Shown piece by piece: positions 24,715 through 32,632 of a stretch of DNA of 34,305 nt (positions within the stretch are counted from its first letter, which is position 1; every line of letters starts with the position of its first letter). The stretch is taken from the NCBI RefSeq assembly GCF_003201955.1, contig NZ_QJJM01000020.1:1-34305 (forward strand), given 5' to 3'. The position numbers and the translations under genes are program-made. A model generated the notes under the pieces. That model did not search any database, had not been told where the DNA came from, and saw only the letters and a list, made by a program, of their open reading frames with translations. This stretch comes from Blastomonas natatoria (lineage in GTDB: Bacteria; Pseudomonadota; Alphaproteobacteria; Sphingomonadales; Sphingomonadaceae).

Positions 24715-25590
24715 TCAGCTGCCCGGCTGCTCCCTGCGCGCCTTGTCGAGCAGCCCAGCGAGCGAAGCGGTAGCACTTCCGCGGCGCGCAGGCTTGGGCT
24801 GATCAGGCGAAGGCGCCCAGCCGCTGAGGTAGACGAGCTCGAAACGCTCGGGCGTCTTGCCATCCTGCTCGGCAGCATCGGCAAAGCTCTGCAGCGCAGC
24901 GATCAGCGCCGCCTTGCCGATGGGCGGAGGCGGCGAGGCGAGGGCGTTGGTCCAGCCATGTGTCCGGAGATCGGCGATGAGCGCGGGCAGCGAGGAATAG
25001 CGCACCATGAGCGTGTCGCCGTCCGCTACCGGCATGGCGAAGCGCGCGCGCTGAAGCAGATCGCCCGCCGCGCGCACATCGATCTGCGGATGAATGCGCG
25101 CCGCGACGCCGCGCGCGGTGGCCTCGTCCGCCGCCAGCATGGCCGCCTTTAGCCGCGGAAGCGAACCCGCCCCGATCATCGCTGCCATCATCAGCCCATC
25201 GGGGCGCAGCGCGCGATTGATCTGGATCAGCGCGCCGGGCAGGTCGTTGACGCTGTCGAGCGTACCTAGCGCGATGACGAGGTCGAAGCTCGCCGGTTCC
25301 AAGGGCAGCAGATCCTCGTCGCATTGCACGTCAATGCCGATCGGCCCGCCATGGGTGATGGTCATGCCCCGAGCCTGCAGCGCTTCGATCAGGCTTTGCG
25401 GCGCCATGCCGAGCACCAGTACGTCGGTGAATTCGCGTGTCACCCAGCCGAGTCGCTCGATCAACTCGTCCGCCATGTGATCCGCCAGAAACGCGCCCCC
25501 AGACATTGCAGCGAGCCTTTGTCCGCGTGCCATGGCAAGGCGACGCCGACGCGGCGCGAAGAGTTGACGGGGAGCGGCTTCCTGGTTCAT
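24715..25590 (-). CDS. Methyltransferase-domain protein (BioC/NDUFAF5-like), divergent SAM motif
   Basis: 291-aa class I SAM-methyltransferase-like protein. The N-terminal QLFAPRRRRLAMARG matches the F-D-x-x-x-R-x-R-R lead of the NDUFAF5/BioC-like group, which in mitochondria hydroxylates or modifies complex I. Motif I, normally D-x-G-x-G, here reads VLVLGMAP, lacking the usual acidic residue and second Gly, so SAM binding may be weakened; SFDLVIALGTLDSVNDLPGAL keeps the downstream motif. ATG25590 is chosen for the family-like N-terminus; upstream codons overlap comF. It is divergent from comF (41-base gap). Confidence 0.75.
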   Translation of the reverse strand: MNQEAAPRQLFAPRRRRLAMARGQRLAAMSGGAFLADHMADELIERLGWVTREFTDVLVLGMAPQSLIEALQARGMTITHGGPIGIDVQCDEDLLPLEPASFDLVIALGTLDSVNDLPGALIQINRALRPDGLMMAAMIGAGSLPRLKAAMLAADEATARGVAARIHPQIDVRAAGDLLQRARFAMPVADGDTLMVRYSSLPALIADLRTHGWTNALASPPPPIGKAALIAALQSFADAAEQDGKTPERFELVYLSGWAPSPDQPKPARRGSATASLAGLLDKARREQPGS

Positions 25591-25631
25591 CGCGGCCTTG
25601 TGCCGATGCCTGCGCCGCGCGACAAGGGGGC

Positions 25632-26378
25632 ATGTCGCTCTCCGCCGCCTTGCGCCCGCTGGTCGATCTGGTGCTGCCCCCGCGCTGCCCCGGCTGCGGG
25701 GTACTGGTCGAGGAAGACCTGAAATTCTGCGGCGAGTGCTGGAACGCATTGCGCTTCATCAGCGATCCGAGTTGCAGCTCGTGTGGCAAGCCCTTTTCCG
25801 AAGGCCGTGACGAAGGGATGATCTGCGCCGAATGCCTGGCCGACCCGCCGCTGCATGACGGGATAAGGGCAGCCGTGCTCTATGACGATCTCTCGCGCTC
25901 GATAGTGCTCAGGCTGAAGCATGGCGGCAAGATCGGGCTTGCGCGGCTCATTGCGCGCCATCTTCAGCGGCATCTGCCGTCCAGCAGCAATGATCTGGTG
26001 CTCATACCGGTGCCGCTGCACCGCTGGCGGCTCTGGAAGCGCGGGTTCAACCAGTCGATCCTGATCGCCCGCGCGCTGGCGGGGGAGCGCCGTTTGCCGG
26101 TCGAGACCGACATATTGCGCCGCATCCGTCCGACCCCGCCGCTGAAGGGCATGACGCGCAAGCAGCGTGGCCTCGCGGTGCGCGGGGTGTTCGATATTCC
26201 CAAGGACCGGCGCGAGCGTATCCGGGGCAAGCATGTGCTGCTGGTCGACGATGTCTACACCACCGGCGCGACTTCGAAAGCGTGTGTGCGGCTGCTCAGG
26301 CAGGCGGGCGCGGCAAAGGTCACGATCTTCTGCTGGGCGCGGGTGTTGCGCGAGGGCGACGAGGGCTCGGGCATGTGA
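25632..26378 (+). CDS. comF: ComF family protein (double zinc ribbon plus phosphoribosyltransferase domain)
   Basis: 248-aa ComF-type protein, linked to DNA uptake in competent bacteria but widespread outside them. The N-terminus has four C-x-x-C pairs: C19/C22, C33/C36, C48/C51 and C65/C68, forming a double zinc ribbon. The C-terminal type I phosphoribosyltransferase domain has the PRPP-binding loop VLLVDDVYTTGAT (about 203-215). AAGGGGGC precedes ATG25632. Glutaredoxin, a nitrilase-like gene and DUF1178 follow, a conserved alphaproteobacterial order. Biochemical activity is unresolved in the family. Confidence 0.9.
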   Translation: MSLSAALRPLVDLVLPPRCPGCGVLVEEDLKFCGECWNALRFISDPSCSSCGKPFSEGRDEGMICAECLADPPLHDGIRAAVLYDDLSRSIVLRLKHGGKIGLARLIARHLQRHLPSSSNDLVLIPVPLHRWRLWKRGFNQSILIARALAGERRLPVETDILRRIRPTPPLKGMTRKQRGLAVRGVFDIPKDRRERIRGKHVLLVDDVYTTGATSKACVRLLRQAGAAKVTIFCWARVLREGDEGSGM

Positions 26379-26446
26379 CAGGGGCATGGCGTTGCTGTTG
26401 CATTTCTGCGCAAAACCCCCAAATATCGTGGGCGGAGGACGCATTC

Positions 26447-26704
26447 ATGGCCAAGGTCGAAATCTACACCAAATTTACCTGTCCCTATTGCTACCGGGCG
26501 AAGTCCCTGCTCAGCAGCAAGGGCGTGGAGTTTGACGAGACTGAAGTGTCCATGGGCGGCGAGCCCAAGGCGGAAATGATCCGCCGCGCTGGTGGCAGGA
26601 CCACCGTTCCGCAGATTTTCATCGACGGCAGGCATGTCGGTGGTTCGGACGATCTGGCCGCACTCGATCGCGAAGGCAAGCTCGACCCCTTGCTGGGCCT
26701 GTGA
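26447..26704 (+). CDS. grxC: Glutaredoxin 3
   Basis: 85-aa dithiol glutaredoxin that reduces disulfides and glutathionylated proteins with glutathione. The active site is C12-PY-C15, with the TVPQIFI cis-Pro loop and GGSDDL glutathione-binding end. GGCGGAGGA precedes ATG26447; the upstream in-frame codons overlap comF and lack a family match. The nitrilase-like gene begins 16 bases after its stop. Confidence 0.95.
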   Translation: MAKVEIYTKFTCPYCYRAKSLLSSKGVEFDETEVSMGGEPKAEMIRRAGGRTTVPQIFIDGRHVGGSDDLAALDREGKLDPLLGL

Positions 26705-26720
26705 CGGCGGGACCGACTTG

Positions 26721-27548
26721 ATGAAAATTGCCGTCTTGCAGATGACTGCGGGGTTCGATCCTGCCGATAATGCGCGGACGCTGGTTCAGGCTGTGCACGA
26801 TGCCGGCGCTGGCGGGGCTGCGGTGCTGTTCACGCCGGAAATGTCAAACATGATCGATCGCGATCGTGCCCGCGCTGCCCGCACGATCTCCAGCGAGGAT
26901 GAGGACCTGGTGCTCGCTGCTGTCCGGTCGGCAGCGCGCGAGGTTGGTATCTGGGTGCATCTCGGGTCGCTTGCGGTAAAAGGCGCGGCTGCCGACGACA
27001 AGTGGCGCAACCGGGGTTTCGTGATTGCTCCGGACGGCAGCATCGCCGGGCGGTACGACAAGATCCATCTTTTCGACGTTGACCTCGCATCGGGCGAAAG
27101 CTGGCGAGAATCCTCGGTTTACCAGGGCGGAGGGCAGGCGGTGGCCGTTCGGCTCCCGGAAGCGGTGCTGGGTCTTTCGATCTGCTACGATGTCCGCTTT
27201 GCCGATGTCTATTCGGCGCTCAGTCGCGCAGGCGCCGACATGATCGCGGTGCCGGCGGCGTTCACCGTGCCGACCGGAGAAGCGCACTGGCACATCCTGC
27301 TTCGTGCGCGCGCGATAGAAAACGCCTGCTTCGTGGTGGCTGCGGCGCAGACGGGAACGCATGCCGACGGGCGCAGCACTTATGGCCATAGCCTCGTGGT
27401 CGATCCCTGGGGCGATGTGCTGCTCGACATGGGCGGTGCGGCAGGGCTGGCCTTTGTCGATCTGGACCTGTCGCGCATCACCGAGGTGCGCAGCCGGGTG
27501 CCCGTCATCGCCAATCGCAGGCCGGTGGCCGAGGCAGAGCAACCATGA
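26721..27548 (+). CDS. Carbon-nitrogen hydrolase (Nit1/Nit2-like amidase)
   Basis: 275-aa nitrilase-superfamily amidase. The catalytic triad is visible: E40 in LFTPEMSN, K114 in RYDKIHLFDVD, and C155 in LSICYDVRF. The sequence is closest to the Nit1/Nit2 branch; Nit1 hydrolyses deaminated glutathione and Nit2 omega-amides (established). Adjacency to glutaredoxin makes a deaminated-glutathione repair role plausible. ATG26721 lies 16 bases after grxC; the stop overlaps the DUF1178 start by four bases (ATGA). Confidence 0.88.
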   Translation: MKIAVLQMTAGFDPADNARTLVQAVHDAGAGGAAVLFTPEMSNMIDRDRARAARTISSEDEDLVLAAVRSAAREVGIWVHLGSLAVKGAAADDKWRNRGFVIAPDGSIAGRYDKIHLFDVDLASGESWRESSVYQGGGQAVAVRLPEAVLGLSICYDVRFADVYSALSRAGADMIAVPAAFTVPTGEAHWHILLRARAIENACFVVAAAQTGTHADGRSTYGHSLVVDPWGDVLLDMGGAAGLAFVDLDLSRITEVRSRVPVIANRRPVAEAEQP

Positions 27549-28045
27549 TTGTCTATGATCTGAAATGCGAAAAGGACCATGTCTTCGAGGTCTGGTTCGC
27601 CTCGAGCGAGGCCTACGACCAGCAGCGTGAGCGCGGCCTTGTCGCCTGCGCCTTTTGTGGATCGACAGACGTCGTCAAGGCAGTGATGGCGCCGCGGCTG
27701 AATGCGAAGGGCAATCAGCGGGATGCTGTGCCTGCAGAACGCCGGGCTCAGCCGTCGGACGAAACACGGCCTGTCAGCATCAGCAATGTCGCGGCGCCGC
27801 CCGAACTCGTCAGGTTGCAGGCGGTGGTTCAGGCACTGGCCGATGCGCAGGCCAGGGCATTGGAGCAATCTACCTGGGTCGGCAGCGACTTTGCAGACCG
27901 CGCCCGCGCCATGCACTATGGCGAGGAAGACCATGCGCTGATCCATGGCAAGGCGGATCCGGACGAGGCTGCCGCGTTGATCGAGGAGGGCGTGGCAGTC
28001 GCGCCCTTGCCGTTCCCCGTGGTGCCGCCCGAGGTCAAGAACTGA
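27545..28045 (+). CDS. DUF1178 family protein
   Basis: 166-aa protein of DUF1178. The N-terminal MIVYDLKCEKDHVFEVWF with C8 and H12, then C35-AF-C38, is the family's probable zinc ribbon (FYDLxCxxgHxFe...CPxCgs). A linker and a helical C-terminal half follow. Function is unknown. It is translationally coupled to the nitrilase-like gene by a four-base overlap; the conserved pairing implies a shared process. tRNA-Arg follows 63 bases downstream. Confidence 0.9.
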   Translation: MIVYDLKCEKDHVFEVWFASSEAYDQQRERGLVACAFCGSTDVVKAVMAPRLNAKGNQRDAVPAERRAQPSDETRPVSISNVAAPPELVRLQAVVQALADAQARALEQSTWVGSDFADRARAMHYGEEDHALIHGKADPDEAAALIEEGVAVAPLPFPVVPPEVKN

Positions 28046-28108
28046 GGGGGCAGCTGACCCGAAGTCATTGCCTTGCCGCTCGCGCTTGGCTAAACCGCGA
28101 TCCAGCAC

Positions 28109-28185
28109 GCGCCCGTAGCTCAGCAGGATAGAGCATCAGATTCCTAATCTGGGGGCCACAGGTTCGAATCCTGTCGGGCGCACCA
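28109..28185 (+). tRNA. tRNA-Arg (anticodon CCU)
   Basis: A 77-nt cloverleaf: acceptor GCGCCCG (28109-28115) pairs with CGGGCGC (28175-28181), discriminator A, encoded CCA at 28183-28185. The anticodon stem TCAGA/TCTGG encloses loop TTCCTAA with anticodon CCT at 28143-28145, reading AGG. The T-arm is ACAGG-TTCGAAT-CCTGT. The CCA is genomically encoded. Confidence 0.97.
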
Positions 28186-28381
28186 TTTTTCCGGACCGTT
28201 CCGGTTGGAAACCTGCCCCTTTCCGCGCGATTGTTGATTCCTAGCAATGTCGGAAGCGAAAGCGGCCGTATAAATGCGACATCCGACGGGGCAGGTGTCC
28301 GGGCGCCGGTTTCCATCTGGCAGCGTGCCGACCGGCAATTCACCGCGGCTTGGCCATGGACCTTTCGAAGCCAGCCAAGGC

Positions 28382-28615
28382 ATGCGCCGTTATGCTTCCA
28401 AATCGACGCCCTTAGGCTTTGCGCTGTGTATCGGGCCGGGGCTGCGCTGGATCATGCGGCGCTGGACCAGGCGATTTCGCATGCCTGAGACCGGGCCTGA
28501 TCCGGCACAGGAGGCGGCTCTGCGCCGCGCAAACGGCTATGGTTGGCTGATGGCCTGTTTCCATTGGCGCACCATCGCCGGAATCTCGCGTCTGGGAACG
28601 GGCGAACCCTTCTGA
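28382..28615 (+). CDS. Possible small protein, 77 aa, unknown
   Basis: The frame from ATG28382 encodes a basic protein beginning MRRYASKSTPLGFALC and containing WIMRRWTRRFRMPE and ANGYGWLMACFHWR. Third positions are mainly G/C, as in neighbouring genes, but no Shine-Dalgarno is evident and the frame stays open upstream to 28274. I recognise no family. It may be a genuine small gene or chance. Confidence 0.35.
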   Translation: MRRYASKSTPLGFALCIGPGLRWIMRRWTRRFRMPETGPDPAQEAALRRANGYGWLMACFHWRTIAGISRLGTGEPF

Positions 28616-28666
28616 AACCTGCCGAATCAAGGCTGTTTGTTAACCTTATAACCGACGTTATCCGGC

Positions 28667-28685
28667 TACCGTAATTATACCGTAT
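28667..28685. promoter_or_regulatory. Direct repeat TACCGTAW x2 upstream of the chemoreceptor
   Basis: TACCGTAA (28667-28674) and TACCGTAT (28678-28685) are spaced 11 bp, one helical turn, in an AT-rich stretch about 62-80 bases before the chemoreceptor start. Spacing and position fit a regulator-binding site for the chemotaxis operon; no known box is recognised. Confidence 0.3.
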
Positions 28686-28746
28686 TTAGCCAATTGTTTA
28701 CGGCCCGATCCTCAGATGCCTCCCATAGACAGGTGGAGATCGGGCC

Positions 28747-30297
28747 ATGGATACGGCATCGGCTAATCAGAACAGGCTTTCGTTCTTCGGCATCGACCGT
28801 AAGGATTACGCGAGCTTTGCGCGCATATTGAAAATGTTGCAGAAGCATGCGCCTGCTGCGTTGGCGGATTTTTACGAGAAAATCGCTGCGACCCCCGAAG
28901 TCGCTAAGTTCTTCAAGTCGCCGCAGCATATGGATCATGCCCGCGACAAGCAGCTTAACCATTGGGTTCAACTGTTTTCGAACGAGATCGGCGAGACCTA
29001 TTTCGGCAAGGCTGAACAGATCGGCAGCGTCCATGCAAGGATAGGCCTGGCTCCGACATGGTATATCGGTGGCTATGCCATGGTGCTCGAACAGGTCATT
29101 CACGAAGCCATGGCAGGGTCTCCGCTGGCGCGGCTGGCGGGCAACCGCATGGCCCAGACCATCGGCACTTTGGTCAAATGTGCCCTGCTCGACATGGATA
29201 TCGCACTTTCCAGCTACTTCCGCGCGGAAGAAGCCCAGCGCCTGGCCGTCATCTCCCAAGTCGGCCAGGCGCTGGAATCGCTTGCCAAAGGGGATTTCAC
29301 CGTCCAGCTCGAAGGCTTGCCACCAGCGTTTGCCAAGCTGGAGCAGGACTTCGATTTCATGCGCACCCGCATCAGCGAAACGCTGGCGCAGGTGTCGCAG
29401 ACCGCCGAGAGCATCAATACCGGCTCGATCGAAATCAGCCAGGCCTCGGATGATCTGTCTTCGCGCACCGAGCAGCAGGCTGCGTCGCTCGAAGAGACGG
29501 CAGCCGCCATGCACCAGCTGAACGATGGAGTCCGCGAGACCGCAGAGGGTGCGGCGCATGTCAACCAGTCGGTCAGTACCGCGCATGCCGATGCGACCCG
29601 GGGTGGCGAGGTCGTCAAGGAAGCGGTCGCGGCGATGGATGACATCGAACGGTCGGCCCAGGAAATCGCCAAGATCATCAACGTGATCGACGGCATAGCC
29701 TTCCAGACCAATCTGCTGGCGCTCAACGCAGGGGTCGAGGCGGCGCGTGCAGGAGATGCGGGCAAGGGCTTTGCGGTCGTCGCCAACGAAGTGCGCGCGC
29801 TGGCGCAGCGCTCGGCGGATGCTGCCAAGCACATCAAGGAACTGATCAGCGAGAGCTCTCGCCAGGTCACGCGGGGCGTGGAACTGGTTGGACAGTCGGG
29901 CGAGGCGCTAGACAGCATCGTCGGCAAGGTCGCCGAGATCGCTGGCCTTGCGGCCAATATTTCCGAGCTTGCAGCGGCCCAGTCGACCAGCCTGCAACAG
30001 GTAAATACGGCGGTCAGCGAAATGGACAAGATGACCCAGCAGAACGCGGCCATGGTGGAACAGTCGACCGCAGCCGCACGCACTCTCGCTGCCGAGGCAG
30101 ATCAGCTCACGGGCCTGGTATCGCGCTTTGCACTGCAAGGCGGTCCGGCGGCGCATGGCGGCGCGACGGTGCGGGACATCCGCAACGCAAAACCGGCACC
30201 GCGACGCGTTGCGCGCGCGTCTGTTCGCCCGGTGGTCCAGGGCAATCTGGCCATGACCATGAAAAGCGATCCCTCCGAAGACTGGTCCGAATTCTGA
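28747..30297 (+). CDS. Globin-coupled methyl-accepting chemotaxis protein
   Basis: 516-aa soluble chemoreceptor that probably senses oxygen or another heme ligand. Residues about 10-160 form a globin-sensor domain with proximal H96 in [17 protein letters not shown], matching HemAT-type receptors. A HAMP-like segment follows (about 165-220), then the MCP signalling domain whose hairpin tip (about 309-335) contains [20 protein letters not shown], the CheA/CheW-binding site. There is no membrane segment, so it acts in the cytoplasm. The protein ends DWSEF, an x-W-x-x-F pentapeptide of the kind that tethers CheR and CheB. GGTGGAG precedes ATG28747. It starts a plus-strand che cluster with a decayed cheB, cheD, cheY-like and cheW genes. 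Confidence 0.92.
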   Translation: MDTASANQNRLSFFGIDRKDYASFARILKMLQKHAPAALADFYEKIAATPEVAKFFKSPQHMDHARDKQLNHWVQLFSNEIGETYFGKAEQIGSVHARIGLAPTWYIGGYAMVLEQVIHEAMAGSPLARLAGNRMAQTIGTLVKCALLDMDIALSSYFRAEEAQRLAVISQVGQALESLAKGDFTVQLEGLPPAFAKLEQDFDFMRTRISETLAQVSQTAESINTGSIEISQASDDLSSRTEQQAASLEETAAAMHQLNDGVRETAEGAAHVNQSVSTAHADATRGGEVVKEAVAAMDDIERSAQEIAKIINVIDGIAFQTNLLALNAGVEAARAGDAGKGFAVVANEVRALAQRSADAAKHIKELISESSRQVTRGVELVGQSGEALDSIVGKVAEIAGLAANISELAAAQSTSLQQVNTAVSEMDKMTQQNAAMVEQSTAAARTLAAEADQLTGLVSRFALQGGPAAHGGATVRDIRNAKPAPRRVARASVRPVVQGNLAMTMKSDPSEDWSEF

Positions 30298-30414
30298 AGG
30301 GCCTGGGCCGATCGCGGGTGTGATGCCTCGTCGGTTCCTGCAGGCGACCCTGGCGCTGCCCGACCGGCCCGGCGCGCTCGCCGGTTGCTGCTGGCAGGGT
30401 GCGGGAGGATGATC

Positions 30415-30827
30415 GTCAGGGTCGAGGCTCAATCTTGCGAGCAGGGCTTCCGCTCGAACCCGGCCATCGCCGCCAGGGCCCCGGCCGATGGCCATGACCT
30501 GACGATCGTCCGCAGCAGCCCGCCGCGGTGCCCAGATTCCGGAGGTCCCCCGTCAAACGCCATCGCCCTTCGGCAGACCTCATGTTCCAGTCGCTGGCCG
30601 CGTGCGATGGTGCACGATTTGTAGGTGTTATATTAACCGGCATGGGCAACGATGGCGCGAAAGGGCTCCTGAAACTGCGTCAGAAAGGCGTGCTTATGAT
30701 CAGCCAGGATCAATCCACCCTGCTGATTTGCGGCTTGCCAGGGGCAGCAGCGGACATGGGAGCTGTGGAGCAGCTATTGTCGTTGGGCAGGATTGTGGGG
30801 CGGATATTGAAGTTATGCCAATGCTGA
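30415..30827 (+). pseudogene. cheB: Decayed cheB (chemotaxis methylesterase) fragment
   Basis: Only the C-terminal part of a CheB methylesterase domain is present. From GTG30528 an open frame of 99 codons reads KRHRPSADLMFQSLA, VGVILTGMGNDGAKGLL (with the catalytic Asp region) and a C-terminal ISQDQ...GLPGAA, all CheB-like. Just upstream, a different frame encodes APADGHDLTIVR (30478-30513), matching the APGDxHL segment that should precede it. Adding one base to the C5 run at 30547-30551 joins the frames as G-P-P-V-K-R-H-R-P-S. The receiver domain and the region with catalytic Ser (GASTGG) and His are absent: only 117 bases separate the chemoreceptor stop from 30415. A sequencing error could explain the frameshift but not the missing half. 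Its last 13 bases overlap the start of cheD. Confidence 0.7.
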
Positions 30828-31369
30828 ATGTCCTTACCCAAGCCCCCAAGATTGTTCGCCATACGGTGGTACAGGGCGAATATGAGGTGTCTCGCGACCC
30901 GCATCTGGTGCTTACGACCGTGCTGGGCAGCTGTATCGCGTGCTGTCTGTTCGATCCGGCCGCCAGGATAGGCGGCATGAACCATTTCCTGCTCGCTGTG
31001 CCACCTCATTCCAGCCACGGACTGGGCGGCGATGCACAGCGATACGGCCTTTATGCAATGGAGGTTCTGATCAACGAGATGCTCAATCAGGGCGCGCTCC
31101 GCGCCACCATGCGGGCTCATCTCTACGGCGGGGCCAATATGCATGAGGGCATGCGCGCCATCGGAACGGAAAATGCCGAATTTGCAGAGGAGTTCCTGCG
31201 CGCAGACAATATCCGGCTTGTCAGGTCCGATACCGGTGGCGTGCATGCGCGCCGACTGGATCTGCAGCCGGCAACGGGACGCGTGCGCTGCCAGTCGGTA
31301 CAGGGCGATTTCCCGGCAGCACGCCCAGTTCGCACACCCGTACTGTCTGGCGAAGTGGAGTTCTTCTGA
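30815..31369 (+). CDS. cheD: Chemoreceptor glutamine deamidase CheD
   Basis: 184-aa cytoplasmic enzyme that deamidates receptor glutamines. The catalytic residues sit at the CheD spacing: T34, C40 in LTTVLGSCIACC and H57 in GGMNHFLL (C minus 6 and C plus 17, as in Thermotoga CheD). ATG30815 is used, with ATG30821 two codons later possible; a longer frame from 30602 runs antiphase through the cheB remnant and is discarded. It overlaps the cheB fragment, and its TGA shares one base with the next ATG (TGATG). It probably acts on the chemoreceptor upstream. Confidence 0.93.
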   Translation: MPMLNVLTQAPKIVRHTVVQGEYEVSRDPHLVLTTVLGSCIACCLFDPAARIGGMNHFLLAVPPHSSHGLGGDAQRYGLYAMEVLINEMLNQGALRATMRAHLYGGANMHEGMRAIGTENAEFAEEFLRADNIRLVRSDTGGVHARRLDLQPATGRVRCQSVQGDFPAARPVRTPVLSGEVEFF

Positions 31370-31749
31370 TGAAGGCAGGCAGCCCCGTCAGACCCATATT
31401 GATGGTCGATGACAGTCCGAGCCTGCGATTGCTGCTCGGCGCTGCGCTCAGCGCAGGAGGTTTTGCCGTCGCCGAGGCCGACGATGGCGTCACCGCGCTG
31501 GAATGGCTTTCAGCCAACGACCCCGCTCTGGTGATTACCGACATCACGATGCCGAGGCTCGATGGCTTTTCGTTCATTGCCCAGCTTCGGACCCAGCAAC
31601 GTTTTCGCGACACACCGGTGCTGGCGCTCACGACAGAGGCAGCACCCGACAAGAAGGATCGCGCCCGGGCAGCCGGGGCGACCGGCTGGATCAGCAAACC
31701 GTTCGATCCGGACAAGCTCAACACCGCGGTTCGCCGCATCCTCGACTGA
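31369..31749 (+). CDS. CheY-like response regulator (single receiver domain)
   Basis: 126-aa stand-alone receiver. Residues: acidic pair D14-D15, phospho-acceptor D58 in LVITDITMPRLDG, T88/T89 in LALTTE, and K110 in WISKPF. It has no output domain, fitting CheY-type motor signalling or a phosphate sink. It is coupled to cheD by a one-base overlap, and cheW follows after 14 bases. I leave the symbol empty because a second receiver gene follows at 32633 and which one is the motor-binding CheY is not visible. Confidence 0.92.
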   Translation: MKAGSPVRPILMVDDSPSLRLLLGAALSAGGFAVAEADDGVTALEWLSANDPALVITDITMPRLDGFSFIAQLRTQQRFRDTPVLALTTEAAPDKKDRARAAGATGWISKPFDPDKLNTAVRRILD

Positions 31750-31763
31750 GACAGGGCATCACC

Positions 31764-32213
31764 ATGGATATGCAGATCATCACCTTCGAAATCGACGGCA
31801 AGATGCTGGGCGTCGATATCATGGCCGTAAGGGAAATCCGGGCCTGGTCACCAACCACTCCCATACCCAGTGCGCCGCCCTTCGTGCGCGGCGTCGTCAA
31901 CCTGAGAGGCACGGTGCTTCCCGTGGTGGACCTTTCGGAGCGGCTGGGCTGGGGACGTGTCGAACCGTCGGAACGCAATGTGATCATGGTGCTCGAAATC
32001 GAACAGCAACTGTGCGGCATGATCGTCGATTGCGTGAACGATATCGTCACCATTCAGGCAGGATCCCTGCAGCCGCCTCCGGAAATGGGCAGCATCAATG
32101 GCGAGAACCCTCTGGAAGGACTTGCCAGCGTGGATGATCGCATGGCGATGGTTCTGAAGTTGCGTTACATGGGGGCTGGTACTGCCATCAGCTCCCTGGC
32201 CGAAGCGGCCTGA
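31764..32213 (+). CDS. cheW: Chemotaxis coupling protein CheW
   Basis: 149-aa adaptor linking chemoreceptors to CheA. It shows the CheW beta-barrel pattern: ITFEIDGKMLGVDIMAVREI, PPFVRGVVNLRGTVLPVVDL (the VxNLRGxxxPxxDL signature) and CGMIVDCVNDIV. Length is normal. An AGGG ribosome binding site precedes ATG31764. No cheA is in the window; the partner kinase must be encoded elsewhere, perhaps beyond the right edge. Confidence 0.95.
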   Translation: MDMQIITFEIDGKMLGVDIMAVREIRAWSPTTPIPSAPPFVRGVVNLRGTVLPVVDLSERLGWGRVEPSERNVIMVLEIEQQLCGMIVDCVNDIVTIQAGSLQPPPEMGSINGENPLEGLASVDDRMAMVLKLRYMGAGTAISSLAEAA

Positions 32214-32253
32214 GGCCGCCTGGCAAAGAGTGGGAAGGAATAGGGTTTGAATG

Positions 32254-32275
32254 CGGCCTTGCAACGCGCAGGCCG
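32254..32275. terminator. GC-rich hairpin downstream of cheW
   Basis: CGGCCT (32254-32259) pairs with AGGCCG (32270-32275), extended inward by GC/GC after a one-base bulge. It lies 40 bases after the cheW stop. No T-run follows, so it may be a weak terminator or an RNA-stabilising element. A second small inverted repeat ATCATG/CATGAT (32292-32308) follows it, 21 bases before the next start. Confidence 0.3.
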
Positions 32276-32328
32276 GATTATGTTCTGGTTGATCATGTTG
32301 CGCATGATGGGCGCGACAGGGGGACGAC

Positions 32329-32598
32329 ATGACACGATCCACAATGACAATGAAGCTGCGTTTGCAGATTGCGGATGAACTCGACTGTGCCCGACAGGAG
32401 ATCGAGCGATTGGGCGAAGTGCTGTGCAGTGATCCGGCGTTGGTGGCGGGGCACATGAACAGCTTGCAGGCGCTGGACATGATCGGTCAGCAGCAGCTTG
32501 CGCTGGCCTCCATCCTGCGCGCCGAAGATCCCACGGGCGCTATCGCGCATACCCCGTTGGAACAGTTGCGCGAACGGCTGGAACAGGCGCTCGATTAA
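32329..32598 (+). CDS. Small helical chemotaxis-locus protein with a CheZ-like D-x-x-G-Q motif
   Basis: 89-aa protein with no assigned family. It reads as three helices: about 8-34 (LQIADELDCARQEIERLGEV), 37-65 and 75-88. The second contains SLQALDMIGQQQLAL: D50-M-I-G-Q54 matches the D143-L-T-G-Q147 active-site motif of CheZ, the CheY-P phosphatase, preceded by a similar Q-x-L/F-D context. It lies between cheW and a second CheY-like gene. CAGGGGGAC is a good ribosome binding site before ATG32329. A minimal CheY phosphatase is inferred; CheZ itself is about 214 aa, so homology is not claimed. It could equally be a scaffold or an unrelated helical protein. Confidence 0.6.
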   Translation: MTRSTMTMKLRLQIADELDCARQEIERLGEVLCSDPALVAGHMNSLQALDMIGQQQLALASILRAEDPTGAIAHTPLEQLRERLEQALD

Positions 32599-32632
32599 CC
32601 TTTGCTCAACCATGTTTGGCAATGGTTGAGCC

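Larger units (their letters stand above)
28186..28746. other. 561-bp stretch without a firmly supported gene
   Basis: It contains a possible 77-codon frame (28382-28615, listed separately), an AT-rich probable promoter region from about 28630 with TTAACC at 28640-28645 (part of a CtrA-like site at best), and the repeats at 28667-28685. An inverted repeat CCGGA-ccgt-TCCGG at 28191-28204 has its T-run on the wrong side to be a terminator for the tRNA. Confidence 0.5.

Noticed and set aside
28186-28204. Terminator after tRNA-Arg
   Set aside because: The hairpin is preceded, not followed, by the T-run on the plus strand.
30602-30814. Upstream extension of cheD
   Set aside because: It runs out of phase through the cheB remnant, and the CheD family begins near ATG30815.
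30528-30827. Functional small CheB
   Set aside because: Catalytic Ser and His segments are absent; only the C-terminal part remains.
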